A stretch of DNA of 64,000 nt from Ovis canadensis (GCF_042477335.2 NC_091254.1:92593501-92657500), one strand, 5' to 3'; counted from the stretch's first letter, positions 11,392-23,181 are shown. Notes: generated from the letters alone by a model not told the origin. Numbers and translations: made by a program.

Positions 11392-11615
11392 GTGTGTGCA
11401 TGCTAAGTTCCTTCAGTCAGGTCTGACCCTTTGAGACGCCATGGATTGTAGCCCGCCAGGCTCCTCTGTCCATAGGATTCTCCATGCAAGAATTCTAGAG
11501 TGGATTGCCATGCTCTTCTCCAGGGGATCTTCTCGACTCAGGGATTGAACCCAAGTCTCCTGTGGCTTCGGCACTGCAGGTGGATTCTTTACCACTGAGC
11601 CACAAGGGAAGCCTC
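11392..11615 (-). mobile_element. Bov-tA SINE
   Basis: Reverse Bov-tA with a GTGTGTGC tail remnant at the left and a tRNA-like head (CCACAAGGGAAGCC) at the right. Confidence 0.9.
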
Positions 11616-11658
11616 ACAGAGTCAAGAGAGTCTTAATTTGAAGGTTGCCAAGATGATA

Positions 11659-11866
11659 AAAGTGAAGTTGCTCAGTCGTGTCCGACTCTTTGTGACCCCA
11701 TGGACTGTAGCCCACCAGGCTCCTCCATCCATGGAATTTTCTAGGCAAGAGTACTGGAGTGGGTTGCCATTTCCTTATCCAGGGGATCTTCCTGACCTGG
11801 GGATGGAACCCTGGTCTCCTGCATTGCAGGCAGATGCTTTACCATCTGAGCCACCAGGGAATCCTG
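11659..11866 (-). mobile_element. Bov-tA SINE with 8-bp target duplication
   Basis: A well-preserved reverse Bov-tA. The flanking 8-mer AGATGATA occurs at 11651-11658 and 11867-11874, directly at both edges. Confidence 0.93.
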
Positions 11867-11874
11867 AGATGATA

Positions 11875-12699
11875 GGTTTAACCGTATTTACTGCAGATCT
11901 GTAGGTATTTAAGGGCAACAGCCTGGAGGTGGAATAGAAAATACCTGGGGATCTGAGAAGGGACACACCCTAACAGTCCAGTTTCCTTCTCAAGCCAGTT
12001 CTGAAACCCATTTAGCTGCTCTGACATTTTTACACTTGAGCAGAGTCTCAGAGCCAAAGGCCTTGAGGTCCTTCGAAAGTTCATTTCCTGTGATGCGGTA
12101 ACCTCCAGCACAACGGTCACATTCCATGAAATGCTTAATATTTAACGTGCTGCTGATTTCCTCAATCATCTTTCAATATCAGGCGCCTGTGCAGATAAGC
12201 CTTTTTAGCCTATGACAGGCGATCCTGTTTAATCCAATCACAAAGCATCCATCTCTGATGATGACGTCCTCGGTGCTGATTCAGGATCTTTCACCAAACT
12301 CAAGCTCCCCGTCAGTTGCCAGGAACGGAGTTGGGAGGAGATTCCGAGGTGAATATTGACTGCTATGTCCTCCTGGGGTTCTGAGATTCAGGCTCTGAGA
12401 GAATGGCTGTGGGTTGGTTGTGTCCTGTGGTTGGTTATACAACGCTGTGGCATGGCTGTTTGCAGATATTTGCAGCCTCTTTAAGAAAAGCTCAAAAAGC
12501 ATTCTACTTAAAACATTTTTTTTCTATGTCATGTGCAAGCCAATACCATTGCTCTATTGCTGAGCCTTATCCTGTGACTACATCTGTCCTTGGGGGTGGG
12601 GATGAGGGACAGGTTCAGGGATATGGTGGCGTTCAATTTCTGTTGTCCACATTACCACTTCAAAAAAAGTGCTTTTAACATTTTGTCACGTCCACTTTT
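11875..12699. other. Non-repetitive stretch
   Basis: About 820 bp without recognised repeats or exons. The 91-codon plus frame at 12403-12678 shows no domain. Confidence 0.5.
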
Positions 12700-12913
12700 A
12701 TGCAACTATGCAGAAGTGCTGAAACGCTTGTGTCAAATTCTCCATATCAGACTCTTTTGTCTCCAGATATTCTGTCCATGGGATTTTCAAGGCAAGGATA
12801 CTGAAGTGGGTTACCACTTCCTTCTCAAGAGAATCTTCCTGACCCAGGGATGGAACCTGGGTCTCCTGCACTGCAGGCAGATTCTTTACTGACTGAGCCA
12901 CCAGGGAAGCCCC
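12700..12913 (-). mobile_element. Bov-tA SINE, left part degraded
   Basis: From 12771 to 12912 the reverse Bov-tA (TTCTGTCCATGGGATTTTC to CCACCAGGGAAGCCCC) is clear. The left 70 bp keep only traces such as CAGACTCTTTTGTCTCC. Confidence 0.85.
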
Positions 12914-12997
12914 CCAAAGAAAGACGTTAGAAAAGATCCTCTTACCTTCTTTAGGACATGAAAGTTTTTAGGACCAGTCCCTACTTTTACTCTTAAT

Positions 12998-13107
12998 CTG
13001 AGTGAACTCCGGGAGTTGGTGATGGACAGGGAAGCCTGGCGTGCTGCAATTCATGGGGTCACAAAGAGTTGGACACGACTGAGCGATTGAAATGAGCTGA
13101 ACTGATA
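12998..13107 (+). mobile_element. BovB LINE 3' tip
   Basis: Only the last ~110 bp of BovB: GAACTCCGGGAGTTGGTGAT through AAAGAGTTGGACACGACTGA and an ACTGA-type end. Confidence 0.88.
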
Positions 13108-13375
13108 GATTATTTTGATCCAGAACTCATATTCTTGCTAGAGCTGTCTTGATTGCCAGGATGTCCCATGTCACTTGGTCATCCAGTCTTGAGCTGGGTT
13201 GGTTTCCCTGGTATGCAGTCTAGGACACTCCGGCATCACTTTCTCCACTGAACTGATGAGTCAGCTGCAAGAGGAATGAGGCACGCTCTGTTAGCAGCAA
13301 AGGAGCTTGTCCTCAGGTGTCTTCCTGGGATTGGGCTATCCTGTAGGCATAAGGACCTACAGAGTGTCAAAAAAG

Positions 13376-13745
13376 TGAAGTAAATCAGGAAAAGAAAGAC
13401 ACATATCATCTATGAACACATAGATGTGGGATCTAGAAAAATGATAGAGATGAACTCATTTGCCAAGCAGAAATAAAGACATAGATGTAGAGAACAAATG
13501 TAGGGACACCAAGGGGAAAGGGTGGGTAGGATGGAGGGAGGTTGGGATTGATTCTTTGTATAAAATAGGTAATGATGCCAACATACTGAATAGCACAGGG
13601 AACTCTGCTTAATGCTCTGTGATGACCTGAGTGGGAAGGAAATACGTGGAGGAGGGGATATATGTATACACGTGGCTGATGCACTTCTCTGTACAGCAGA
13701 AACGCACCCAACATTGTAAAACAACTATATGCCGGTAAAAAGACA
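13376..13745 (+). mobile_element. Ruminant L1 3' end
   Basis: Contains the L1 3' blocks in order: GATGTAGAGAACAAATG, GGAGGTTGGGATTGATTC, CCAACATACTGAATAGCACA, GGGGATATATGTATACACG, CATTGTAAAACAAC. It is 5'-truncated and has lost a clear poly(A). Confidence 0.88.
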
Positions 13746-14027
13746 ACGGCAGTCTATGACATGACTGCATTATGGGCGATGCTTCCACCTCTGTGATCTC
13801 ATTTACCGTGGATGGAGTGAGGATAAAGAGATTTCTCCACGCGAACATCTGTATCTGTAAATGATGCCGATCGACAAGTTTTTGTTAATGAGACAGCATA
13901 TATCTGATACATACTAAATGATAATCGCAACAATTAGAGTGTTTCGTTGTCATGCAGAAATGACAGAGGCGTTGGCAAGGCCTGGATTCCTTTATCTGTT
14001 CCTTTGCTTCAAGTCTTCAAGGGCAGA

Positions 14028-14508
14028 AGAATAGATGTGTGAGTTGGAACACAGAATGGTGGAAATAACTGCTGAGGAGCAGAATAAAGAAAAAAGAATG
14101 GATAGAAATGAGGACCGTCTCAGAGACCTGTGGGACAATGTTAACCACACCATTGTTTGAATTATAGGGGTCCCAGAAGAACATGAGGGAGAGAAAGGGT
14201 CTGAGAGAATATTAGAAGAGGTTATAGTTGAAAGTTTCCCTAACTTGGGGATGGAAATAGCCACTCAAGTTGAGGAAGCACAGAGAGTCCCATACAGGAT
14301 AACCCAAGGAGAAACACACCGAGGCATAATAATCACACTAAGAAAGACTAAACTCAAAGAAAAAATATTAAATGCAGCAAGGGAAAAAGCAACAAATAAC
14401 ACACAAGGGAATTTCCATAAAGTTATCAGCTGATTTTTCAGCAGAAGCTCTGCAGGCCTGAAGAGAGTAGCAGGATATATTTAAAGTGATGAAAGGGAAA
14501 ACATATAT
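14028..14508 (+). mobile_element. L1 ORF1 fragment (pseudogene)
   Basis: The conceptual product matches the L1 ORF1 RNA-binding protein: a Glu/Lys-rich coiled-coil end, then a segment with QVEEAQRVPYRI at about 14257-14292, KEKILNAAREKA at about 14356-14391, and SADFSAEALQ near 14426. Stops near 14157-14164 and a TGA near 14458 break it, and the C-terminus is missing after about 14508. Older than the BovB copies by appearance. Confidence 0.75.
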
Positions 14509-15148
14509 GTCTTTTATTGACTTTTTCTGAGGTTTTGATTTTTTGTAGGTTTTGGACTAAACTACATAATCTGCTTGAATATAAACCCATAGTTAATTCA
14601 AACAGGCTAAGAAATCCTGCCAAATGGAGACGTACAATTTCTAAATGTGTGTTATAAAAGATTGCTTTCTGTTGTCTTTTCAAGGAGTTTCATAAAGAGC
14701 ATATATACTACTTTGGAGTGGATTAGCTAACTTTCCTTCTCCTTAATAAGGCAGAATGCCTTGCATGGTGTCAGGCTTTTCTTGTCTTGAACCATCAGTG
14801 CCCTGAATAGATGCCTGATGACCCTAAAAAGCTAATTATCACAGGAGAGAAGGGCCACAGATCCATATTCTGAAACCAAAGTTACTATTTTTGAGGACTT
14901 GTTCTCCAACATTTAGTTGGTCCACAAAAGAGAATCCAACAAGCATTGCATACGCTGGAGGGTTCGCTGTACAACTTGTGTAGGAAGGAGGCCGCTTCCC
15001 ATTGCTCTGGGCAAAGTGGTGCAGGGGTGAGCTGTTGGCATTTTTCTTTGTACGTGGTACCTTATATTTACATCTGCTTTCAAAGTTTTCTAGGCTGAAA
15101 TGTGAGCACAGGAGAGGGTTTGGGGACAGTCATTTATTCTTGTGATTC
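14509..15148. other. Non-repetitive stretch
   Basis: About 640 bp with no recognised feature. Confidence 0.5.
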
Positions 15149-15367
15149 ATGTGGTTTAGTCACTCAATTGTGTCTGACAGTTTGCGACTCTATGAACTGT
15201 GGCCCACCAGGCTCCTCTGTCTATGGGATTTTCCAGGCAAGAATACTGGAGTGGGGTGCCATTTCCTTCTTGAGGGGAACTTCCAGACCCAGGGGTCAAA
15301 CCTGGGTCTCCTGTATTGCAGGCAGCTTCCTGCATTGCAGGTGGATACTTTGCTGACGCAGCCACCT
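15149..15367 (-). mobile_element. Bov-tA SINE with small internal duplication
   Basis: Reverse Bov-tA. Near 15310-15345 the TATTGCAGGCAG / CATTGCAGGTGG part of the tRNA-like head is locally repeated. Confidence 0.9.
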
Positions 15368-15993
15368 TGAAGGAGGCTCTTGGTTCTGTCTCGGCTCCTC
15401 TGCTTAGAGAGCAGCGATCATCTCTCGTTGAGCGTGAATCCTCACTAAGCCCCACAGATTTCAGAAGAGCTACCAGCTTTACCCTCAGCTTGATGGGTAA
15501 AGTGTACAGGTTTGTGCCTAATGAACAACACTGTTTGGAAAGGGGGAAAACATGCCCTCCTCCACCTTTCTTGAGTTCCTGCGGCTAGACCACTAATGAA
15601 ATTAACACAAGACAGTTTAACAAGAAAAAGACACATTTTAATTTGGGGGCATGGAGCTTTCATGGGGCCTAAGAAGTGGCCAAAGTAGGCAACTTGTATA
15701 GTTTTTAGACAAAGAATAAAAAAATTTAATAAAAATTGATAAGACCGAGAAACTTAGGCTTTGGTTGCTTTATTAGTGAAGACTCTAAACAGAGTTTGGG
15801 GGCTTGGAGGAGCCAGTTAAAGACAAAATGAAGTTTGTTTATACAATCTTCTCTACCACAAATTACCATCTGGATGGTCGGTGTCCTTCCCTCTCCAGAT
15901 TCAGGGAAGGAGCTTTCCCAGGGGAGCGTTATTTCCTGGTTTCAGAGAGACAGAGAGGAGCATCAAGGTGTCCCTCTTGCGTGGCTGTTTCTT
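15368..15993. other. Possible old LTR-like repeat
   Basis: From about 15600 to 15993, resuming at 16447, the sequence (AACAAGAAAAAGACACATTTTAA, then GGAAGGAGCTTTCCCAGGGGA, then CATCAAGGTGTCCCTCTTG) feels like an old retroviral-type LTR or internal repeat. I cannot name the family. No exon is seen. Confidence 0.3.
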
Positions 15994-16004
15994 GAGTCAC
16001 TTTA

Positions 16005-16446
16005 TTTTTTTTTTTTAACTTAAAAAAATGTATTTATTGAATCCTGGGGATGTACTAGACTTTGTCCATGATGTAAATATATCTGCTGCTGTGTGGTATT
16101 ACCATTCTAAGGCAGTGACATAAGATTGTCATGTAATAAAATTATTACATCATTTACTAAGCAATATACCTAAATTGTTAGACAACATACCTAACAACGT
16201 ACCTAAATTGAAATCAATCTACATGCTCAAAAGATGAGTGTTCTTGTTATTTGACTTTTTAAAACTACTTGTTGCATTTTTTTCTTTTAAAAAAGATTTC
16301 TTTTTAATTGGAGGATAATTGCTTTACAATATTGTGTTGGTTTCTGCCATACATCAACATGAATCAGTCATAGGTATACATATGTCCCCTCCCTCTTGAA
16401 CCTCTTTCCCACCTCCCACCCCATCCCACCCCTCTAGGTTGTCACA
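16005..16446 (-). mobile_element. L1 insertion with apparent 3' transduction
   Basis: An 11-bp direct repeat GAGTCACTTTA at 15994-16004 and 16447-16457 encloses the whole interval. At the right, 16300-16446 is reverse L1 3' UTR (AATTGGAGGATAATTGCTTT, ATACATCAACATGAATCAG, CCTCTAGGTTGTCACAG). At the left, 16005-16016 is a poly(T), the element's poly(A). Between them about 270 bp (16017-16290) is not L1. A TTTATT at 16033-16038 (AATAAA on the minus strand) sits 17 nt from the tail. Best read as a truncated L1 that carried downstream flank. Confidence 0.75.
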
Positions 16447-16457
16447 GAGTCACTTTA

Positions 16458-16975
16458 ATTTCAAATAATCCGCATGCCACTTTGGGAGAGCCTGCCTTGA
16501 GCCCCGGTAATACTGACTGCTTTGATATAGGCATCCTACAGTATTTTTTTAGAAACTCAATTGGGAGGATGGTTACTAGAGACTGTGCAATCCATTTGTT
16601 CCTTCTGAAATTCTAAAATCTGCCAGATTAAGTCATATCAGCAGGGAGCTGGATGCTCCGACATCCTTATACTGACCATCTGTGAAGTTGCTTTACTATA
16701 ATTTTGGTTTGAGAGTCTTAGCCTACAATGATAGCCAGCGTAAGAAAGAGCTGTTTGAAACGTACAATTATGACAACTGTAAGTGGAGCTGAATGTTTAA
16801 CATCACGCAAAAGCTTTCCCATGCCTTCCATGCTCTTCCCAGATCCCCACATTGAAATTGTTCCCTAATTTTTCAGGAAACTGAACAGATTCTAGGCTGC
16901 AATCTGTCTTCAACCGAATACCTGCTGTTCTCCAATTCCATTAATTAAAAAGTTACTTTTCTCTCTTCCATTATA
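16458..16975. other. Non-repetitive stretch
   Basis: The first ~70 bp continue the old repeat interrupted by the L1. The remaining 450 bp show nothing recognisable. Confidence 0.45.
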
Positions 16976-17178
16976 TATTTTTTTAAAGATTTTTGTTGTT
17001 GTGGACCATTTTTAAAGTTTTTATTGAATCTGCTACAACATTGCTTCTGTTTTCTGTTTTGACATTTTGGCCAAGAGGCATGTGGGATCTTATCTCCCTG
17101 ACCAGGGATGGAGTCTGCTCTGTCTGCATTGGAAAGCGAAGTTTTAACCACTGGACCACCACCAGGGAAGGCCCTTTA
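16976..17178 (-). mobile_element. CHR-type SINE with long A-rich tail
   Basis: Reverse: tRNA-like head at the right (CCAGTGGTTAAAACTTCG, GGTCAGGGAGATAAG-like), then a body containing CAGAAGCAATGTTGTAG-like and TTTAAAAATGGTCCAC motifs. The same SINE type lies at 18778 and 50146. Confidence 0.75.
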
Positions 17179-17424
17179 TTACTTATTGGTGTGGATTTTC
17201 CCTCCCATTTTGTTGTTGTACATGGGAGATAAAGGAATAATTTGGTTCTTTATCTCACTTGTAAGATTCATACAAAATTTTGTATTTGCTCAGTTGTCAT
17301 TAAAATATCTTGGCTAAACTGCTAAATTGAATTGGCTTTTCATCGCTGTTTGAATGTTCGTTTCTTTGATTGATTACTGAGGTTAACTTTTTCAAATATT
17401 TATAAATGATTATATGTCCTCATT

Positions 17425-17635
17425 GGGCTTCTCAGGTGGTGCAGTGGTGAAGAATCTGCCAGCCGGTGCAGGAGACTCAAAAGACACGTGTTCAGTCCCT
17501 GGGTGGGGAAGGTCCCTGGAGGAGGGCGTGGAAACCCATTCCTGTATTCTTGCCTGGAGAAGTCCTTGAACAGAGGAGCCTGGTGGGCTGCAGTCCATGG
17601 GGCTGCAAAGAGTCTGACATGGTTGAGCAGACATG
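17425..17635 (+). mobile_element. Bov-tA SINE
   Basis: Forward Bov-tA: GGGCTTCTCAGGTGGTGCAG head, GTTCAGTCCCTGGGTGG box region, then BovA body to GACATGGTTGAGCAGAC and a CACACACA end. Confidence 0.9.
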
Positions 17636-18767
17636 CACACACAGTGTCCTTGCTGGTGAATCTCATGTTCCTGTACCATTGTCTACTGAATCTTTGTGTC
17701 TTATCATGTAACATAACCTCATCATATATCAAGGAGCTATATCCTTGGTGTATCATAATAATATATATTTTTCACTTTGTTGCTTATCATCTGATAAGCC
17801 TGTATTTTGAAAAATAGAAGGTTTACATTTTCATGTAATCAAGTCGATTTATCTTTTCCTTTGTGATTTCTTCCATTTCTTTTATGCTAGCTGTGTTTCC
17901 ATGCAAATTAATAAAAAATTTACTCCTTGGGGGTTTGGACATGGTGGTATATAATTTTTTACTAGGTTGTTTCCGTAAATAGACTTAGTATTATGCATAG
18001 GGAACAAAAAGTGCACAATAAATATTTGTCGATATGTTGATAAGTTTTACTCGATTAATCTATGGAGTTTACATTTCCTGAAAAGTTACATGGTGAATTT
18101 TTAACAGAAACACACAAGGTTCATTTGCATCAGCATTTCCTTTTGGACACTTACAAAGAATTTAAATAGAGTTATGCTTTTGGGCAATGTGAGCAGAAAA
18201 ATGTTGCCTTATCAATATTCTTGGTTGAAGACAGGGAGAACTTTTTATCATATCTTTCAATTTGCCTGGCTTACCAAAAATCACATCTCCCTTGCACTGA
18301 GATTCCTGATTCCAGCTTTAGTACATGAAGCACCCAGAAAAGAGATAAGATTGAACTGTAACATGATTTCCCATCTAGCGAATAGCTTTCTATCAATTTT
18401 TTGTGCGTGACTGTGAGATTGTTTAGCCAGTTAGTATGACATTTGTGTTCTCAGGAGACTAACCCCTGAGAGGAGAGAAATCTGAAGTTAGACAGAAGAC
18501 TGGTTCCCTGGGTGGGAGAAGGAGGTGGGGCTAGAAGGAACCCAGTGCTAAGAATCCAAAGGTAAAGAAGGAAAAAAATGAATTTTGCGATGAAAAGTGA
18601 TTGCATCATTGTTTTTTTCCCTCACTTAAATCTACTAGTGAGATGTGAAGAAATGGCAGTTTTGCAGAAGTCAAGGGCACTACTTTTGGCCACATCTTAA
18701 TAAGGTGTGTAGGCAGAGCAGCCTGACCTACATACTTTGATAAATATAAACAGACCACAAAGTCAGC
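17636..18767. other. Non-repetitive AT-rich stretch
   Basis: About 1.1 kb without a recognised repeat. Plus-strand frames at 17488-17817 and 18174-18410 lack domain content, and the first starts inside the SINE. Confidence 0.5.
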
Positions 18768-18777
18768 ACATCATTTC

Positions 18778-18959
18778 AGGACATCCCTGGAGGTCCAGTG
18801 TTAAGATTTCACCTTCCAATGCACGGGGTCTGAGTTCAATCCCTGGTCAGGGAGCTAAAACCCCACATGCATCATGGGCAGAAAATCAAAACACAAAACA
18901 GAAGCAATATTGTGACAAATTCAACAAAGACTTTAAGACTAGTCTGCATCAAAAAACAT
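18778..18959 (+). mobile_element. CHR-type SINE with 10-bp target duplication
   Basis: Forward tRNA-like head (GACATCCCTGGAGGTCCAG, GAGTTCAATCCCTGGTCAGG), body with ACAGAAGCAATATTGTGACA and an A-rich end. ACATCATTTC at 18768-18777 and 18960-18969 flanks it exactly. Confidence 0.85.
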
Positions 18960-18985
18960 ACATCATTTCTCCTACTACTGATTAG

Positions 18986-19190
18986 TAAAGTGAAGTGAAG
19001 TCACTCAGTCCTGTCTGACTCTTTGCAACCCTGCCAGGCTCCTCCGTCCATGGGATTTTCCAGGCAAGAACACTGAAGCGGGTTGCCATTTCCTTCTCCA
19101 GAGGACCCTCCTGACCCAGGTCTCCTTCCTTAAACCCTGGTTTCCCGCATTGTAGACAGATGCTTTCCCGTCTGAGCCACCAGGGAATAG
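18986..19190 (-). mobile_element. Bov-tA SINE
   Basis: Reverse Bov-tA lacking about 14 bp around the usual CCCATGGACTGTAGC part (reads CAACCCTGCCAGG). The head ends CCACCAGGGAAT. Confidence 0.9.
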
Positions 19191-20997
19191 ACCCTAATAA
19201 TCTTTAAACTGGAAAAGTGACTGCATGTGAGACAGAGGAGTTCCTATGGGGACCTGGTCTGGCCCCTGACTTCTCCATGGATGTCTGGTCCTGGATTCCC
19301 ACTAGCTCCATCACCTCCCATGTTAGGCCGACCTACAGGGAGAAAGAGCAGCTTCCTGACTCAATTTGTTGACCCCAGTGGTGAAAATTCTTTAAATACC
19401 TTTACATTGTGAATTTGGTCTTCAGGCTCTTCCTAGCTTTTGAATGACTTCATACTCCCAGAAGCCACCCTAACTGAGGTCTGACCTTTGGTTTTCCTTT
19501 GCAGTCTGGGGGCCGTTCTGCTGACTTCTAGTTCAGACCCTACCTCTTCTTGGAGTCTCAGCTTCCAACAAGGTGGGGAAAGGAGGCAGGGCTTTGCTCC
19601 TTGGCTGATCTTGGGTTCTGACACCCATCTGAAACTGGGAGCTGAGTGAAAATTGTTCTGGGGCAAAGAAGACATCCTTGGTTTTTATCAGGAGTTTTTC
19701 TGCCTACCCCTGGCTCTTGTATACCTCAGTAGCTAATTGCAAAATAGCAGAGATGGGCTGCAGAAGTCTGCTGGGGAATCAGGCAGAAACGAAGGGAGCA
19801 TCCAGCAGGTTCCTGTGTAAGGCCCTGAATTGTGCATAACCCTGGATTGGTGGGGGGCACCCCAGGAATGACTGAGGTGTCCTACAAGTATGGACGAAGG
19901 TAGGCTCACAATTGCAATCACATTAATTTACAAAAAGCAAAGATAGGGGCTATTTCTTGCATCTTTGAGTTTGCAGACTGAAGTTCATACTTCCTATATC
20001 TTACTTTTTTCTAATGGAAGAGATCCATACCAGGAAGGCACGCTGCATCGGCCCTGAGGGTCACTGAGAGCAGCTCCATCCTCCTGTGAGCTCCTCCTCA
20101 TCCTCCGACTGTACCACCGGGTTTCCAACAGCAAAGCCCCCTGACCTCTCGATGTTGGAGGGCTCTGTTGGAGGGTTCTCTTGGAAGGCTCCTGCATTTG
20201 ATCACCACCCGCCACCCACAAGCCAATGACCAAAAAAAGCACAGAAGGTGGGAAATCCCCAAAACGTTTTTACTTTTGAACCACCTACCGGCCAACCTAT
20301 TTACTACAAAATAGCATATTAGCTGTACCCCATCCATGTAAAATATTGTTTTGACATGACACCCCATTCCTTCTTTCTACTTCAAAATACTCTCACCATC
20401 CTGAAGGGCAACCAGTGTCTGGGTGAAACACAGGTGTCTTGGAAGGCTCCTGAAGTCCATACAGGGAAGACCCAAGGTAAAGAGGTCATGGAATCATGTC
20501 TGACTCTCAGTGCATCAACCCCGCCTGCCTGTGCTAGAAGTTTTAGAATGTTCTCTGGGGCAATTCAGGGTGATCAGAGGTCTGTGCTATGGCCTGTAGG
20601 TTTCAGGTGCTCTTCTTTTTTATTGCTACCATCCTGCTTTCCCTGATGCTGTGGTTCTCTTTGACTCCAGCCATTGGCTTGACTGACGAAAGGGAGAAAG
20701 GTCCCGGCAGTGCTGAACTGCAAGAGAAAGAGTGCTTCTCTGAAGGTACAAGCATGCCTGCAAGGCTCTCCGCTAAATGACTTTTAGAAACTCAGGTGGC
20801 GTTTTGGTATGTGATGGTGAAGTGGGCTGCTGGGGGTGGTATTTGAACCAACCACTCCTTACCAGCAGTTTCTCTCTCTCTAATCTTCACAGAGGGGGTT
20901 TCATTTTATTTTGTATACTGGGCACAGGCAATTACTGCTCTTCCCTGAATCTCTACATTTTCAATCTCATTCATTCATACATTGATCATTTATTGGA
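19191..20997. other. Non-repetitive stretch
   Basis: The 1.8 kb holds no repeat I recognise. Several 60-96 codon frames occur on both strands (such as 20356-20646 plus), none with a domain or paired splice sites. TCTTGGAAGGCTCCTG occurs twice, near 20180 and 20438. Confidence 0.5.
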
Positions 20998-21437
20998 TTT
21001 CCAGTAATCATGTGTGGATGTGAGAGTTGGACTATAAAGAAAGCACTGAGAAATTGATGCTTTTGAGCTGTGGTATTGCAGAAGACTCTTAAGAGTCCTT
21101 TGGACTTCAAGGTGATCCAACCAGTCCATCCTAAAGGAAATCAGTCCTGAATATTCATTGGAAGGACTGATGCTGAAGCTGAAACTCCAATACTTTGGCC
21201 ACCTGATGTGAAGCGTTGACTCATTTGAAAAAACCCTGATGCTGGGAGGGATTGGGAGCAGGAGGAGAAGGGGATGACAGAGGATAAGATGGCTGGATGG
21301 CATCACCGACTCAATGGACATGAGTTTGGGTGGACTCTGAGAGTTGGTAATGGACAGGGAGGCCTGGCATGCTGCAGTCCATGGGGTCATAAAAAGTTGG
21401 ACACGACTGAGCTTCTGAACTGACTGAACTGAACCAG
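20998..21437 (+). mobile_element. BovB LINE 3' end
   Basis: From TTTCCAGTAATCATGTGTGG to GACTGAACTGAACC, the last ~440 bp of BovB with frame-breaking changes (for example loss of bases near the KKAEH-type segment at about 21040). Confidence 0.92.
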
Positions 21438-22394
21438 CTCCTCTTCTAGATGATGAGACAGTACTCATTAAACATGAGTGTGTTGCCTTCTCTCTTCTTT
21501 GGGTAGATATGGAGATGGCATGTTTATCTGCACAGTTTCTTACTTTCTGGGGCCACTTCATTCAGGCGTGCTTTTTCTGTTCCCCTCTGTGAAGAAGACA
21601 GGGCCAGCTCCTGGTACCCCGTTCTGCACCAGAGCCCGAGGTCTTCCCCGCATTTCAGCGGAAATGTTTGACAGACCCTGGAGCAGACTCAGATAAACAG
21701 TGCTTGAAGGCATTCAGAAGGCATGGTGTGGGCCCCAGTTTTGGAATGCAGCTAGAGTCTGAGTGGTGCTCTTTCGTTTATTTTTTTCGGAGGAAGAATG
21801 CTGAGAAGTGGGGCAAGGACTTGCAGGAGGATCCTTGCCGAAAGTTAACACAATCTTCCTTCCATTGAAGCTTGAGAGCCAAAATCATTCATTCTCTTCT
21901 CCTCGGTGCATCTGTCACCTTAGCGCTTAGATGATTTATGTAAAAGCTTTTTTTGTTGTTTCTCATAATATCATAGGACTTTAAACCCAAACAGAAAAAA
22001 GGACAGAACAATAAGGATGCTTCAGGGTGAGATGGTGAGGACACCCAGCCTGCCTACTACACTTTTACCTAGATGAGATTTTTTTTTTTCTTTTTAATAA
22101 AGGGCATGTGCTTTCCCAGTCTTGCAACAGGAAAAAAAAAAAAAAAGATGGATGCTCCCTTGGGAGAAAATTTCTGCCAAAAAAGCGAATGAATAAAGGA
22201 GGTCTCTGATTTGAGAGAAGATTTTGTAAATGCTTCCCAGAAAGTTCTGCCTTACTTGGGAGAGAGAATGAAAATGTGCAATTTTGAGGGGAGGGAAAGC
22301 ATTGCTTATCTGATTTTTCTCGAGAAACACGTCTCATCTCAGTCTGTGTCCTGGCAACTCTTTCCTAGTGGTTAAAATAGAGGTTGGGGCATCT
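21438..22394. other. Non-repetitive stretch with T- and A-runs
   Basis: No repeat family recognised. A T-rich run (22079-22097) and a run of about 15 A (22132-22146) bracket a 35-bp spacer. They could mark the tail of an unrecognised retrocopy, but no parent sequence is evident. Confidence 0.45.
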
Positions 22395-22683
22395 GGAGAG
22401 ACCTGAATGGACCTAGAGACTGTCATATGGAGTGAAGTAAGTCGGAAAGAGCAAATAATGTAACGAATGCATATATATGGAATCTAGAGAAAAGTGGCAT
22501 AGATGATCAGAAATAGAGACAGAGATGTAGAGAACAAATACATGGACACAAGGGTGGGATGAATTGGGAGCTTGGGATTGACATGGATACACTACTGATA
22601 CTATGTATCAAATAGATAACTGATACCAACATACTGTATAGCATAGGGAACTCTACTTAATGCTGTCTGATGACCTGAATGGG

Positions 22684-22839
22684 CGGCTGCTGCTGATGCT
22701 GCTGCTGCTGCTGCTGCTGCTAAGTCGCTTCAGTCGTGTCCGACTCTGTGTGACCCCATAGACGGCAGCCCACCAGGCTCCTCTGTCCACAGGATTCTCT
22801 AGGCAAGAACACTGGAGTGGTTTGCCATTTCCTTCTCCG
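22684..22839 (-). mobile_element. BovA SINE with CTG-repeat tail and 10-bp target duplication
   Basis: CCTGAATGGG at 22674-22683 and 22840-22849 flanks it. Reverse BovA body without a tRNA head. Its 3' tail is (CAG)n, seen as CTG repeats at 22685-22720 with one GAT interruption. Inserted into L1. Confidence 0.92.
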
Positions 22840-22884
22840 CCTGAATGGGAGGGAAGCTCAAAAGGCTGGGGATATATGTATGGT

Positions 22885-23090
22885 GGTGGTTTAGTCACTA
22901 AGTCGTGTCCAACCCTTGCGATCCCGTGGAGTGTAGTCAGCCAGGTTCCTCTGCCCATGGGACTCTCCAGGCAAGAATACTGAAGTGGGTTGCCATTTCC
23001 TTCTCTAGGGGATCTTCCTGACCCAGAAATCGAACTCAGATCTCCTGCCTTTTAGGCAGATTCTTTACCCACTGAACTATGAGGAAGATG
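22885..23090 (-). mobile_element. Bov-tA SINE inside L1
   Basis: Reverse Bov-tA with head ending near ACTATGAGGAAG. Flanks GATATATGTATGG (22871) and GATATAGGCATGG (23090) look like an imperfect duplication of the L1 target. Confidence 0.88.
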
Positions 23091-23181
23091 ATATAGGCAT
23101 GGCTGACTCATTTAGCTATACAGTAGAAATTACACAACCTTGTAAAGCAACTCTACTCCAATAAAAAATAGCTTAAAAAAT

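Larger units (their letters stand above)
22395..23181 (+). mobile_element. Ruminant L1 3' end, split by two SINEs
   Basis: L1 blocks resume exactly across each SINE: CCTAGAGACTGTCATATGG, GGAAAGAGCAAATAATG, CATACTGTATAGCATAGGG, [SINE], GGGAGGGAAGCTCAAAAGG, [SINE], then CTTGTAAAGCAACTCTACTCC and an AATAAAAAATAG end. 5'-truncated. Confidence 0.9.
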
